From assembly GCF_008087625.1 (NCBI RefSeq), contig NZ_CP042997.1:3844001-3908000 (forward strand): a stretch of 64,000 bases of DNA, given 5' to 3'. Below, in pieces: positions 54,426-62,777 of this stretch. Position numbers and translations under genes: made by a program. The stretch is from Aquisphaera giovannonii. Lineage in GTDB: Bacteria > Planctomycetota > Planctomycetia > Isosphaerales > Isosphaeraceae. The notes beneath the pieces are model-generated. The model was not told the DNA's origin. It ran no database searches and saw nothing but the letters and a program-made list of their open reading frames with translations. Position 1 is the first letter of the stretch; each line of letters begins with the position of its first letter.

Positions 54426-55871
54426 ATGAGACGCAGCGCCTGGGGGATGGTCCTCGCACTGGCGGGGCTGGCGGCTTGGGGATTGGAGGCCCGCGGGCAG
54501 TCGGTGGCGGACTTCGCGCAGACGGCGGCGTACCTCGCGGCGCAGCAGAATGCGGACGGCGGGTTCGCGCCGGCCCCGGGGCAGGCCTCGACGCTCGGCG
54601 CGACGAGCACGACGATCCGCACGCTCGGGTTCGTCGGCGGCTCGGCGCCCGACGTAGCGGGGTGCATCAAGTTCGTCAAATCGTGCCGCGTCCCGGGCAA
54701 GGGATTCTCGCAGACACCCGGCGGCGAGCCGGAGGTCGTCGTCACCGCGATCGGCCTGATGGCGGCCAAGGCGCTCGACATCGTCGATGAGGCGATGGTC
54801 GAGGATTCCGTCGCCCTCTTCGGATCGCAGGCGAAGAGCTTCGAGGACGTCCGCATGGCGATCGCCGGGCTCGAGGCCGTCGAGGCCGACTCGCCCGACT
54901 TCCCGAAATGGGGCCAGTTGATCGAGGAGATGCGCGAGCCCGACGGCTCGTTCGGCGAGGGCCCCTCCAAGGCGTTCGCCACCGGTGGCGCGGCCGCGTC
55001 GATCCTGCGGATGCACCTGCCGCTGGAGAAGAAGGAGGCCGTGGTCGCCGCGATCAAGGCCGGCCAGCGCCCCGAGGGGGCGTGGTCGAAGGACGACGGC
55101 CCGCCCGACCTGGCGAGCAGCTACCGCGTCATGCGGGCGATGTACATGATGAAGGAGAAGCCGGACGTCGAGAAGCTCTTCGCCTTCATCGCCCGCTGCC
55201 GGAACGCCGACGGCAGCTACTCCGGCACGCCCGGCGGGGCTCCCGGGCTGGGCACCACCTACAACGCGGCAATCATCCTTTACTGGCTCCGGCTCCTCGC
55301 CGACAAGCCGCCGGCGCTGGAGTCCTCGACCTTCGCCCCGCTGTTCAACGGCTCCGACACCGCCGGCTGGGAAGGGAACACCGCGCTCTGGTCGGCGCAC
55401 GACGGCATCCTCGTCGGCAAGTCGCCGGGCCTCGACCACAATGAGTTCCTCGCCCACCGCGAACGCCAGGGGGACTTCATCCTCTCGCTCTGGTTCCGGC
55501 TCGTGGAAGGCAAGGGGAACACCGGCGTCCAGTTCCGCAGCGTCCGCGTGCCGGGCACCGAGATGTCCGGCTACCAGGCCGACATCGGCGAGGGATACTG
55601 GGGCTCGCTCTACGACGAATCGAGGCGGAACAAGACCCTCGTGAATCCGACGCCCGAGGCCCTCAAGCCACTCAAGAAGGAAGGCTGGAACCACTACGTC
55701 GTCTACGCCATGGGGGACCGCATCACCCTCTACCTCAACGGCTCCCCGACGGCCGTCTACCGCGAGCCCGAGTCGGAGATCGCACGCGAAGGGCTGATCG
55801 CCGTGCAACTCCACGCCGGGGCGCCGATGGAGGTCCACTTCAAGGACCTCCTGGTCCGGCCCCTGCCGTGA
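54426..55871 (+). CDS. Cyclase-type alpha-barrel repeats fused to DUF1080 (3-keto-disaccharide hydrolase) domain
   Basis: 481 residues: signal peptide (about 4-24), then prenyltransferase/squalene-oxidase-type helical repeats (about 25-290) with QNADGGFAPAPG, REPDGSFGEGP, QRPEGAWSKDDG and RNADGSYSGTPGG, and a C-terminal DUF1080 beta-sandwich (about 295-481: FAPLFNGSDTAGWEG, FILSLWFRLVEGKGNTGVQFRS). DUF1080 domains bind or cut glycans and are abundant in planctomycetes. The repeat domain here is of the geranylgeranyl-transferase-beta/alpha-macroglobulin type rather than a true cyclase. GGAGG precedes the ATG. A TPM/GlcG fusion gene follows 122 bp downstream. Confidence 0.85.
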   Translation: MRRSAWGMVLALAGLAAWGLEARGQSVADFAQTAAYLAAQQNADGGFAPAPGQASTLGATSTTIRTLGFVGGSAPDVAGCIKFVKSCRVPGKGFSQTPGGEPEVVVTAIGLMAAKALDIVDEAMVEDSVALFGSQAKSFEDVRMAIAGLEAVEADSPDFPKWGQLIEEMREPDGSFGEGPSKAFATGGAAASILRMHLPLEKKEAVVAAIKAGQRPEGAWSKDDGPPDLASSYRVMRAMYMMKEKPDVEKLFAFIARCRNADGSYSGTPGGAPGLGTTYNAAIILYWLRLLADKPPALESSTFAPLFNGSDTAGWEGNTALWSAHDGILVGKSPGLDHNEFLAHRERQGDFILSLWFRLVEGKGNTGVQFRSVRVPGTEMSGYQADIGEGYWGSLYDESRRNKTLVNPTPEALKPLKKEGWNHYVVYAMGDRITLYLNGSPTAVYREPESEIAREGLIAVQLHAGAPMEVHFKDLLVRPLP

Positions 55872-55993
55872 GTGGGGGGGAGAGTCCGACTCCGGCGGAT
55901 GGTCCATCCCCGGGGCCGGCGGCGCGGATTGTGCAACGTTCGGCCTCCCCGATCGAAGCGGATTGCAGCAGACGAAGAACGAGGGAATCGTCC

Positions 55994-57193
55994 ATGACCC
56001 GTCCGAAGTCCAGCCGGACCAACTCCCATCCTTCCCTCGCCGCGGGGCTGATCCTCCTCGGCCTCCTCGCGGCGGCCCCGGCCCGTCCCATCGCCGCACA
56101 GGAGCCGGAGCGTGCCCGTCCGGACGGTAGGCCCGGACGGGTCGCGCCTCCGGAGATGACGACGGTCCCCTCGGACATCCGCGACGGCGCGGGGATGTTC
56201 TCGGAAGAGGCCGTGAAGAAGGCCCGCCAGGAGCTCGAGAGGATCGAGAAGCGGACGGGCTCGCCCGTCCTGATCGAGACGATCGATTCGCTGGAGGGCG
56301 AGGGGATCGACCGGGTCGCCGCCCGGCTGGCCCGCCGAGCGGGGACCCAGGGCATCTTCGTGCTCATGGCCCGGAAGGAGTCGAAGCTGGAGGTCCTGCC
56401 TTCGAAGCGATACGCCGAGGCCATGAATCGGCCGGCCCGCGACAAGGTCCGCGCGGCGTTCATCGCGGGCTTCCGCGAGCGTCGCTTCGACGAGGGGCTG
56501 GCGAAGGGGGTCGCGGCCATCGAGGCCGAGCTGACCGCCGCGAGGACGCTCGGCAAGGTGCCGCCGGCCGAGCAGCCCGAGCCGGACGCCGGGCGGGCGA
56601 AGGATTCGTTCCCGCCCCAGGCCGAGACGTCGACGTCGATGCCCGCCTCGGCCCCCGCGACCGGACGCGACGACCCGCATCGGCCGGACGCCCCGGCCGC
56701 CACGCCTCCCCCGTCGAGCGCCCTGGTGATCCGCAACCAGACGCGGCTGACGCTCGAGGGGGCGAGGCTCATCATCGCCGCGGCGAAGGGCAAGGCGATC
56801 GAGAAGAACCTGAAGGTCAACGTCGCGGTCGTGGACGACGGCGGCCACCTGCTGAGCTTCGACCGGATGGACGGGGCCCGGACCGTCAGCGCCTACACCG
56901 CGATCACCAAGGCGACGAGCGCGGCCACGCTCCGCAGGCCCACCGGCCCGGTCGCGTCGGGCCCCCAGGGCCCCGACCCCTTGCTGAACCTCAGCCTGGA
57001 GCAGGCCGCGGCGGCGAGCGGCGGCACGATGACCACGCTCCTCGGGGGCATCCCGATCACCGTCGACGACCAGGTCATCGGCGCCGTGGGCGTCGGCGGC
57101 AACTCGGGCGAGCAGGACGCGGAGGTCGCCCGCGCCGCCGCCCAGTCCTTCCAGGACGCCGTCCGGAAGCCCCAGCCCGCCGCAAAGCCATAA
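55994..57193 (+). CDS. TPM domain-GlcG/HbpS domain fusion protein
   Basis: 399 residues. Signal peptide about 15-35 (LAAGLILLGLLAAAPARPIAA). Then a TPM domain (about 55-190: IRDGAGMFSEEAVKKARQELERIEKRTGSPVLIETIDSL), a fold known from thylakoid repair and bacterial envelope proteins, a Pro/Ala linker, and a GlcG/HbpS haem-binding-like domain (about 245-390: LTLEGARLIIAAAKGKAIEKN, VNVAVVDDGGHLLSFDRMDGA, GGIPITVDDQVIGAVGVGG). GAGGGA lies 7 bases before the ATG. The combination suggests an extracytoplasmic redox or haem-linked quality-control protein; this is inference. Confidence 0.82.
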   Translation: MTRPKSSRTNSHPSLAAGLILLGLLAAAPARPIAAQEPERARPDGRPGRVAPPEMTTVPSDIRDGAGMFSEEAVKKARQELERIEKRTGSPVLIETIDSLEGEGIDRVAARLARRAGTQGIFVLMARKESKLEVLPSKRYAEAMNRPARDKVRAAFIAGFRERRFDEGLAKGVAAIEAELTAARTLGKVPPAEQPEPDAGRAKDSFPPQAETSTSMPASAPATGRDDPHRPDAPAATPPPSSALVIRNQTRLTLEGARLIIAAAKGKAIEKNLKVNVAVVDDGGHLLSFDRMDGARTVSAYTAITKATSAATLRRPTGPVASGPQGPDPLLNLSLEQAAAASGGTMTTLLGGIPITVDDQVIGAVGVGGNSGEQDAEVARAAAQSFQDAVRKPQPAAKP

Positions 57194-57217
57194 TGGAGAT
57201 ATGAAAGTCTTTTGTAG

Positions 57218-57245
57218 GGTGCGTCGGGCGCAGCGCGGACGCACC
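57218..57245. repeat. GGTGCGTC/GACGCACC hairpin element
   Basis: Perfect 8-base arms around a 12-base loop (GGGCGCAGCGCG), 24 bases after the TPM/GlcG stop codon. The sequence TAGGGTGCGT...ACGCACC matches a hairpin type found dispersed between genes in many bacteria. It may double as a 3' end. Confidence 0.5.
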
Positions 57246-57389
57246 GGACCGCCCCGTCATCCGGGGAAGCCCTCGCCCCGCTCGTATCCCACTTCCGCGT
57301 CCCCTTCGATCCCCGCTCGCCTCTCATGACGCATCGTTCCGTTGCGTCCGGACTCCGCAAGCCCCCGACGGCGGGCGACGCGGAATGCC

Positions 57390-57977
57390 TCAGGGATTGA
57401 TCTCGACGGCCGACCACCTCCCGTACTCGTCCTCCTCGTAGCTCCATCGGTGCTGTGGGTTGCCGACGAGCTCGAGGTGATCGACCTCTCGGACGTCCAG
57501 GACGAGGAGCCCGAAGTGGGGGAGGGGCACGAGGGGGTCTGGCGGCTCGGTCGGGAACGGGGTCAGGGGTGCACGCGGGCGGCCCGGCTCGGGCCAGGTG
57601 TAGGTCAGCCGCGACGCGTCGGACATCCCCCGCCAGGTGGCGAGGAGGACCTCGCGCAACTCCGGGTCGGTCGTGGTCGAGTCCACCGCCGCCAGCGTCC
57701 CGGCGAGCCGGAACTGCTCGCGGGTGACGTGGAAGTACCAGCAGGCCTCGCCCCGGGGTGAGGGGGAGCCTTCCACCTCCGCCCACTTCCGGCTGCGGGC
57801 GTCGGTCGCGAAGACGAGCCGGGCCCCGTCGTCGAGGAACCCTCGCCAGACGACCGTCCGCACGGCCGGCCGCCCGTCCTCGCGGACCGTCGCGAGCTGG
57901 ACGAACCGGACCACCGGGGATTGCCGGTTGCGATGCAGGGCCAGGTCCAGGGACGGACGCCAGAGTTCATTGGACAT
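57390..57977 (-). CDS. Pyridoxamine 5'-phosphate oxidase-like (Alr4036-type) FMN-binding protein
   Basis: 195 residues, split-barrel flavin-binding fold: FVQLATVREDGRPAVRTVVWRGF, LVFATDARSRKWAEVEGS, CWYFHVTREQFRLAGTLAAVD. The C-terminal part (PLPHFGLLVLDVREVDHLEL) fits the Alr4036 subgroup rather than true PdxH. It may bind FMN and act on an unknown substrate. The ATG at 57977 gives the usual start for the family. It converges with the TPM/GlcG gene and is divergent from the downstream sigma-factor gene. Confidence 0.87.
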   Translation of the reverse strand: MSNELWRPSLDLALHRNRQSPVVRFVQLATVREDGRPAVRTVVWRGFLDDGARLVFATDARSRKWAEVEGSPSPRGEACWYFHVTREQFRLAGTLAAVDSTTTDPELREVLLATWRGMSDASRLTYTWPEPGRPRAPLTPFPTEPPDPLVPLPHFGLLVLDVREVDHLELVGNPQHRWSYEEDEYGRWSAVEINP

Positions 57978-58124
57978 GCTCGGATTTTCGCGGATCTGCG
58001 AGGCCAAGGATAGCCCCCAGCGGGCCCGAGACGCGCGCAGTCCCCGCGGAATTCCCGAAAAAGTTGGAACGACCCCGCCCCCATCCCGGACCATGGATAG
58101 GGGACACTCAGGGGGATCCGAAGG

Positions 58125-60560
58125 ATGGCGGCAAAGTCCATGACGGGGAGCGTTCCGGGGCGGCTCAACATCCTGGCCACGCTCGGGGTGGCGGGCGCCC
58201 TCACGGACGGTGAGCTCCTCCGGTTCTGCCTCGGCGGCGACGAGGCCGGAGCCCGCGCGGCCTTCACCGTCCTGGTGGAGCGGCACGGGCCGATGGTGCG
58301 GAAGGTCTGCCGCCAGGCCCTCGGCGACTCGCACGACGCGGACGATGCGTTCCAGGCCACGTTCCTCGTCCTGGTGCGGAAGGCCGATTCCGTCCGCAAG
58401 GCCGATTCCGTCGCGAGCTGGCTGCACGGCGTCGCCCTCCACGTCTGCCGGCGAGCAAGAGAGGTCGCGATCCGGCGACGGGACCACGAGCGGAAGGCGG
58501 CCGAGATGCGAGCCCTGGCGTACGACCACGAGACCGATCGGCCGGCGTCCTGGGCGGAGCTCCATGCGGAGATCGCCCGCCTCCCGCCGCGGTATCGGGA
58601 GCCGGTGGTGCTCTGCTACCTCGAAGGGCTGAGCACCGCGGCGGCCGCGCAACGGCTACGCTGCCCGCAGGGCACGATCCAGTCGAGGTTGTCGCGGGCC
58701 CGGGATCGGCTCCGAGAAAAGCTGAATCTCCGTGGGCTCGCCCCTGAGAGCGTCCTGATCAGCGAGGAGCCGCCTCGCAGCGCCGGAACGACGGCCATGC
58801 CCGGGGCCCTGCTCGGTGCGACGGTCGAGCTCGCAGTCCCCCACTTCGTCTCGTCGGCGGTCGCCACGGCGGTGCCCGCCTCGGTGTCCTCCCTGACGCA
58901 AGGAATGCTGGGAACCATGTACTGGCCGGATCTGAGGACGAGGGGCCTCGGCGGCCTCGCCATTGCCGCGGTGGCCGTGACCACCGGCGTGGCGGTCGCC
59001 TACCAGGATGAGATCGAGACTGGGGTCAATGCGTCGCAGGTGGCCACCGGGGGGGCAGCCAAATCCGCTCCCCCAGCTGTCCTCTTCGGCCCGCTGCCGC
59101 CTCGCGAGGAGCTGCACCGGCTGCTCCGCCAGGCCGCGAGCGAGGCGATCGCGATCGCCCGTGCGGAGCCCCAGACGTCATCCCGGTGCCTGACGACGAT
59201 CGCCAAGGTCCAGGCCCGTGCCGACGACCGCGATAGGGCTCGTTCCACGTTCGCCGAGGCCCTCAAGGAGGCCGAGGGGGGGTATGGCGGCGCGGTTGAC
59301 CCCTGGAACATCTGGAGGGTCGGCCACTACCAGGCCGAGGCCGGTTTCAAGGAGCAGGCTCTGGCAACGCTCCAACGGGCGGTGAAGGCGATGCCCGGCG
59401 TGTCGGGCGACTATGATGAGGGCAGCAGAACGATTCGCACTCTTGCCGCCGCCGTCCAGGAGCAATCGAGCATGGAGGCCCGGGAGGAGGCTCGCAAGAC
59501 GGCCGACGTGCTCATCCACTTCTCCGAGAAGTTCTTCGAGTCGAGCCCGATCGCCGACTCGCGCGACTGGAGCGCCCCAGAGGTGGCCTCGGCGCTTGCG
59601 GGCGTGGGAGACTTCGACGCCGCGTTCCGATGGTCCCAAGGCGTCGAGTCCGGTGGCCATGTCCTCGGTGCGATCGCCCTGGCCGCGTCCAAGTCCCTCG
59701 ACCGGGAGGCGGCCCGCCCGTTCGTCCGAGAGGCGGCCGAGCGGCTCGGGAAGCTCAGGTGGGCCGACGAGACGAACATAGGCCTCAGCGATCTGGCGGA
59801 GGCTGAGGCTCGGATCGGCGAGCTGGACGCCGCAAGGCGCTCGGTCGACGCGATCGGCGAGGGGCCGTCCCGCGTGAAGGATGATTTGACGGACGGACGG
59901 CCATACGCCTTCCTCCGCATCGCCGCCGTGCAGCATCATGCGGGCGACATGGCCGGGGCGAAGGCCACGTTGCGCACCGCGTTCCGCTTCGTGATGGACC
60001 ATCCTCGGATGAGGAGGCGAGACGACTGTTACCTTCAGATCGCGGGTGCGCAACTGCGCTATGGCGACATCGCGTTCGCGACGAGGTCGATCGCCGCCAT
60101 GCACAATCGACGATGCGAGATTCTCGCATCGCTCGCCCTGGCGCAGGCCGCGGGCGGTGACGATGCCACCGCGCGTGTCACGTTTGCGAATGCCCTGGCA
60201 GCGGCCGGCCTGTCGGCCAAGCAACCGCCCAGCCCGGCCCCGGATGTCGTCGGTGATGCCGAGGGCAACCCGAACTTGTCGGCAGCGGAAAGGGGGGAGC
60301 TCGCCAGAATTCAGGCGATGGCCGGGGATTGCTCCGGTGCCCTCTCTACCGTCCGCACGATCGATGATCGCCTCTACAAAGCGTTCGCGTTGGAGCAAGT
60401 CGTCTCGGCGCGGGCGGCTGCCGGCGATGTGGCGGCGGCCATGCGGCTAGGGCTCGACGAGGCAAAGACACCGGACGAGCGGCGGTCAGCCTTGGAGGGC
60501 CTGGCGGCCGGGCTCGACGTCCGGCTATCGCTCCCGTCGCCCAGGGCTCGCGGCGAGTAA
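58125..60560 (+). CDS. ECF RNA polymerase sigma factor with long helical, membrane-spanning C-terminal domain
   Basis: 811 residues. Sigma region 2 (about 45-125: FTVLVERHGPMVRKVCRQAL, DAFQATFLVLVRKAD) and complete region 4 (about 150-205: LPPRYREPVVLCYLEGLST followed by RCPQGTIQSRLSRAR). One transmembrane helix follows (about 280-300), then ~500 residues of degenerate TPR/SEL1-like helical repeats (EARKTADVLIHFSEKFFE, AEARIGELDAARRSVDAIG, ALEQVVSARAAAGDVAAAM). The fused membrane anchor implies sensing on the other side of the membrane and control of the sigma domain, as proposed for such planctomycete proteins. No separate anti-sigma gene is adjacent. Contains a short repeated segment (VRKADSVRKADSV). 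Confidence 0.9.
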   Translation: MAAKSMTGSVPGRLNILATLGVAGALTDGELLRFCLGGDEAGARAAFTVLVERHGPMVRKVCRQALGDSHDADDAFQATFLVLVRKADSVRKADSVASWLHGVALHVCRRAREVAIRRRDHERKAAEMRALAYDHETDRPASWAELHAEIARLPPRYREPVVLCYLEGLSTAAAAQRLRCPQGTIQSRLSRARDRLREKLNLRGLAPESVLISEEPPRSAGTTAMPGALLGATVELAVPHFVSSAVATAVPASVSSLTQGMLGTMYWPDLRTRGLGGLAIAAVAVTTGVAVAYQDEIETGVNASQVATGGAAKSAPPAVLFGPLPPREELHRLLRQAASEAIAIARAEPQTSSRCLTTIAKVQARADDRDRARSTFAEALKEAEGGYGGAVDPWNIWRVGHYQAEAGFKEQALATLQRAVKAMPGVSGDYDEGSRTIRTLAAAVQEQSSMEAREEARKTADVLIHFSEKFFESSPIADSRDWSAPEVASALAGVGDFDAAFRWSQGVESGGHVLGAIALAASKSLDREAARPFVREAAERLGKLRWADETNIGLSDLAEAEARIGELDAARRSVDAIGEGPSRVKDDLTDGRPYAFLRIAAVQHHAGDMAGAKATLRTAFRFVMDHPRMRRRDDCYLQIAGAQLRYGDIAFATRSIAAMHNRRCEILASLALAQAAGGDDATARVTFANALAAAGLSAKQPPSPAPDVVGDAEGNPNLSAAERGELARIQAMAGDCSGALSTVRTIDDRLYKAFALEQVVSARAAAGDVAAAMRLGLDEAKTPDERRSALEGLAAGLDVRLSLPSPRARGE

Positions 60561-60566
60561 CACGCG

Positions 60567-61487
60567 TCAGGCCAGGGCGTCGGCGCGGAGTCCGCCCCAG
60601 TTCAGTGCGGGATGCTCGCCGGGCGTCTCGCCGTCTCGCCCAACGCCGATGGCGACGAGCGCCCGGTGGACCTCGTCGATCGTCCGGTCGAGCGTCGAGG
60701 TCCCGGCGGTCAGCCCCACGGTCGCGAAGCCGAGGAGCCAGTCCCGATCCAGTTCCTCCGCCGAGGTGACCTGCCTGGCGGGGCGGCCTCGCCGACGGCA
60801 GAGATCGACGAGCTGGCGCGTGTTGTTCGACGATCGGCCGCCGACGACCACCACGGCATCGACCACGCCGAGGAGCCCTTCGAGCGCCCGCTGGTGCTCC
60901 TTCGTCGGCTGGCAGACGGTGTCCACGAAGCGGACCTCGGCGTCGGGATTGCGCTCGGCGACGAGCGTCCGAAGCTCGCGGACGAGCGATTCCGGGGCCG
61001 TCGTCTGGCAGACGAGGCCGAGCCTCGGGACGCCGAAGTCGCGGACATCGGCCGGGGTCTCGATCACGTCCACCCGCTCCAGGTCCTCGACGACGCCGTT
61101 CACCTCGACGTGCCCCTTCCGGCCCACGAGCAGCACGTGATAGCCTTCGCCGTGGAGCATCCGGGCCGCGTTGTGGACGCGGAGAACCAGCGGGCACGTC
61201 GTGTCGATGAGCGTGTTCCCTGCCGCCTCAAGGCGTCGCCGCTCCCGGTCCGAGATGCCGTGCGCCGTGATCAGGACCCGGCGGGCCTCCGGCACGTCGC
61301 CCCCGGCCCGTTCCGCCTCCGGCCGCATCGCGAAGCCCCGGCGATCCAGGTCGGCCAGCACCACCTCATTGTGCACGAGCTCACCGTGGATGAGCACCCC
61401 GTGCAGGTCGCCGATCCGCTCCACCACCTTCAGGGCGTCGCGCACGCCAAAGCACATACCCAGCACCTCCGCCCGGATCACACGCAT
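60567..61487 (-). CDS. ispH: 4-hydroxy-3-methylbut-2-enyl diphosphate reductase
   Basis: 306 residues. Last enzyme of the MEP isoprenoid pathway: reduces HMBPP to isopentenyl and dimethylallyl diphosphate with a [4Fe-4S] cluster held by Cys12, Cys98 and Cys192. Substrate-binding motifs are HGELVHN, HGISDRE, GHVEVNG and SSNNTRQL, with TAGTSTL near the C-terminus. A near-perfect Shine-Dalgarno GGAGGTGA lies 5 bases before the ATG. Three copies of a palindromic operator and a possible promoter lie 60-140 bp upstream, suggesting control by the neighbouring winged-helix regulator. Confidence 0.96.
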   Translation of the reverse strand: MRVIRAEVLGMCFGVRDALKVVERIGDLHGVLIHGELVHNEVVLADLDRRGFAMRPEAERAGGDVPEARRVLITAHGISDRERRRLEAAGNTLIDTTCPLVLRVHNAARMLHGEGYHVLLVGRKGHVEVNGVVEDLERVDVIETPADVRDFGVPRLGLVCQTTAPESLVRELRTLVAERNPDAEVRFVDTVCQPTKEHQRALEGLLGVVDAVVVVGGRSSNNTRQLVDLCRRRGRPARQVTSAEELDRDWLLGFATVGLTAGTSTLDRTIDEVHRALVAIGVGRDGETPGEHPALNWGGLRADALA

Positions 61488-61545
61488 CGGGTCACCTCCT
61501 GATCGACGACCGAGGGGAGCACGTGCCCCGCCCCGGGCCCCCTTG

Positions 61546-61560
61546 CTTTACAGTACAAAG
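61546..61560. promoter_or_regulatory. Operator copy 1 (upstream of ispH)
   Basis: CTTTACAGTACAAAG. CTTT and AAAG arms around a 7-base centre. Starts exactly 33 bp before copy 2. Overlaps the candidate -10 of ispH. Confidence 0.6.
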
Positions 61561-61586
61561 TATCCGACCGCGCCTAAGCTTTGCAA
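61557..61586 (-). promoter_or_regulatory. Possible ispH promoter
   Basis: On the minus strand TTGCAA - 18 bp - TACTTT, about 70 bp before the ispH ATG. Both hexamers lie within operator copies, so a bound regulator would block it. Spacing is one base longer than ideal. Confidence 0.35.
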
Positions 61587-61595
61587 CACAAAGCT
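61577..61595. promoter_or_regulatory. Operator copy 2 (upstream of ispH)
   Basis: AGCTTTGCAACACAAAGCT, seven-base perfect arms with a 5-base centre, the best palindrome of the set. Confidence 0.65.
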
Positions 61596-61611
61596 GACAT
61601 CCCGCGTTTAA

Positions 61612-61626
61612 CTTTGCGACACAAAG
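61612..61626. promoter_or_regulatory. Operator copy 3 (upstream of ispH)
   Basis: CTTTGCGACACAAAG, differing from copy 2 by one base in the core. Starts exactly 33 bp after copy 2, about three helical turns. Confidence 0.65.
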
Positions 61627-61674
61627 CTACCAGGCAAGAGGACGAGGCCGCGGGCCGCCGCCGGGCCGGCGTCC

Positions 61675-62094
61675 TCAGACGGGCGACCAGCCCTCGGCGA
61701 GGCCGGAGCCGGGCGCGGGGCGGGCGGCGGCGTGGAGGGCGTCGTGGACGACGGACTCGAGGACGGAGATATACTCGAGGAAGCGGCGGCGGCCCTCGTC
61801 GGTGACGCGGCAGAGGGTCTGCGGCCGGTTCTTGTGGAAGCCCTTCCAGATCTCGACGAAGCCGGCCTCGTGGAGCACGCCCAGGTGGCGGCTGAGGTTG
61901 CCGTCGGTGAGGTGGCAGAGCTCCTTGAGGTCGGAGAAGATCACGCCGCGGGGGTTGGTCACCAGCGAGGTCATGATGCCCAGCCGCGCCTTCTCGTGGA
62001 AGATGCGCTCCAGGCCCTCGTAGGCGAAGCGGCCGTTCTGCTCGTCGGCCGGCTGTGCGGGCGCGGGCGTGGGGGAGGCTGTCTTACGAGGCAT
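61675..62094 (-). CDS. Winged-helix transcriptional regulator (HTH_34/ArsR-like)
   Basis: 139 residues. One winged-helix domain (about 25-110): KARLGIMTSLVTNPRGVIFSDLKELC, TDGNLSRHLGVLHEAGFVEI (recognition helix) and the wing KNRPQTLCRVTDEG. It belongs to the HTH_34-type, marker-regulator-like group. The ATG at 62094 overlaps the stop of the membrane-protein gene by 11 bases, so the two are one operon. Four matching palindromes around the operon and upstream of ispH are its probable targets. No ligand-binding domain is seen; the sensed signal may come from the membrane partner. Confidence 0.88.
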   Translation of the reverse strand: MPRKTASPTPAPAQPADEQNGRFAYEGLERIFHEKARLGIMTSLVTNPRGVIFSDLKELCHLTDGNLSRHLGVLHEAGFVEIWKGFHKNRPQTLCRVTDEGRRRFLEYISVLESVVHDALHAAARPAPGSGLAEGWSPV

Positions 62095-62695
62095 GGGCGC
62101 GCTCCAGGGTCCGGTAGAGCACGGCGGCGGCGAGGAGCTGGCCGGCGCCGAAGGGGAAGCCCATCGCCCAGGGGCTGAGGGCATGCTCGCCGCGGGCCAG
62201 GCCGAGGACGGCCAGCCCGCAGAGCATGTAGAAGGCGGCCACGATGGCGGTCGGCCGCGGGAGCAGGCGGCAGGAGGCGAAGATCCCGAGGCTGTAGAGC
62301 ACCTGCCAGATCCCGGGCAGGATCCACGCCGCCTCCGGCGCCGAGCGGGCGATCACGACCGTCAGCAGCGAGCCGGCCACCAGGCACGGGCAGAACTGCT
62401 CGATGGCCAGGTGCGTCAGCTCGCGGGTCAGGGGCGAGCCGGAGTTCCTGGCACGGACGAGCATCTCGAACGCCGCGGACGCGCCGCTGACCACCGCCGC
62501 CCCGATCCAGAGTGCCAGGTACGCGGGCAATTGCTGCGTCGGGTCGGTCAGGAAGGCCGACTGGATCCACCCCGCGCCGATCGCCACCAGCCCGGAGAAC
62601 GCCGCCGGCACGGCCCGATAGCCCCGGAAGACCTCCGTGCGCGCCATCTGCTGGCGGATTTCCGTGATCTGCGTCAGGGCCTCGTGCAATTCCAT
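62084..62695 (-). CDS. Six-helix membrane protein paired with winged-helix regulator
   Basis: 203 residues with about six hydrophobic segments (AAFSGLVAIGAGWIQSAF, AYLALWIGAAVVSGASAAFEM, FCPCLVAGSLLTVVIA, GIWQVLYSLGIFASCRLL, AIVAAFYMLCGLAVLGLA, GFPFGAGQLLAAAVLY). A short cytosolic N-terminus precedes them. TAGGAG lies before the ATG. Its gene is first in the operon, ahead of the regulator. No enzyme family is recognised; it may sense a signal for the regulator, which is inference from the pairing. Confidence 0.78.
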   Translation of the reverse strand: MELHEALTQITEIRQQMARTEVFRGYRAVPAAFSGLVAIGAGWIQSAFLTDPTQQLPAYLALWIGAAVVSGASAAFEMLVRARNSGSPLTRELTHLAIEQFCPCLVAGSLLTVVIARSAPEAAWILPGIWQVLYSLGIFASCRLLPRPTAIVAAFYMLCGLAVLGLARGEHALSPWAMGFPFGAGQLLAAAVLYRTLERAHAS

Positions 62696-62742
62696 GGGCT
62701 CTCCTACCGGATGCTCGCCCGGGAGCGGACGTCGCGCCTTCG

Positions 62743-62757
62743 CTTTGCATCGTAAAG
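62743..62757. promoter_or_regulatory. Operator copy 4, in the regulator operon promoter
   Basis: CTTTGCATCGTAAAG. The arms and RC/RY positions fit the other copies. Covers the whole -10 element of the operon promoter, so binding would repress it. Confidence 0.65.
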
Positions 62758-62777
62758 CCAGGCAACGGGGATGTCAA
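62749..62777 (-). promoter_or_regulatory. Promoter of the membrane protein/regulator operon
   Basis: On the minus strand TTGACA - 17 bp - TACGAT, predicted start near 62742, about 47 bases before the ATG at 62695. The -35 is a perfect match to consensus. Confidence 0.7.

Noticed and set aside
58370-58420. Insertion in the sigma factor from a tandem duplication (VRKADS twice)
   Set aside because: Related planctomycete sigma factors have a segment of similar length here, so it may be normal rather than a new duplication.
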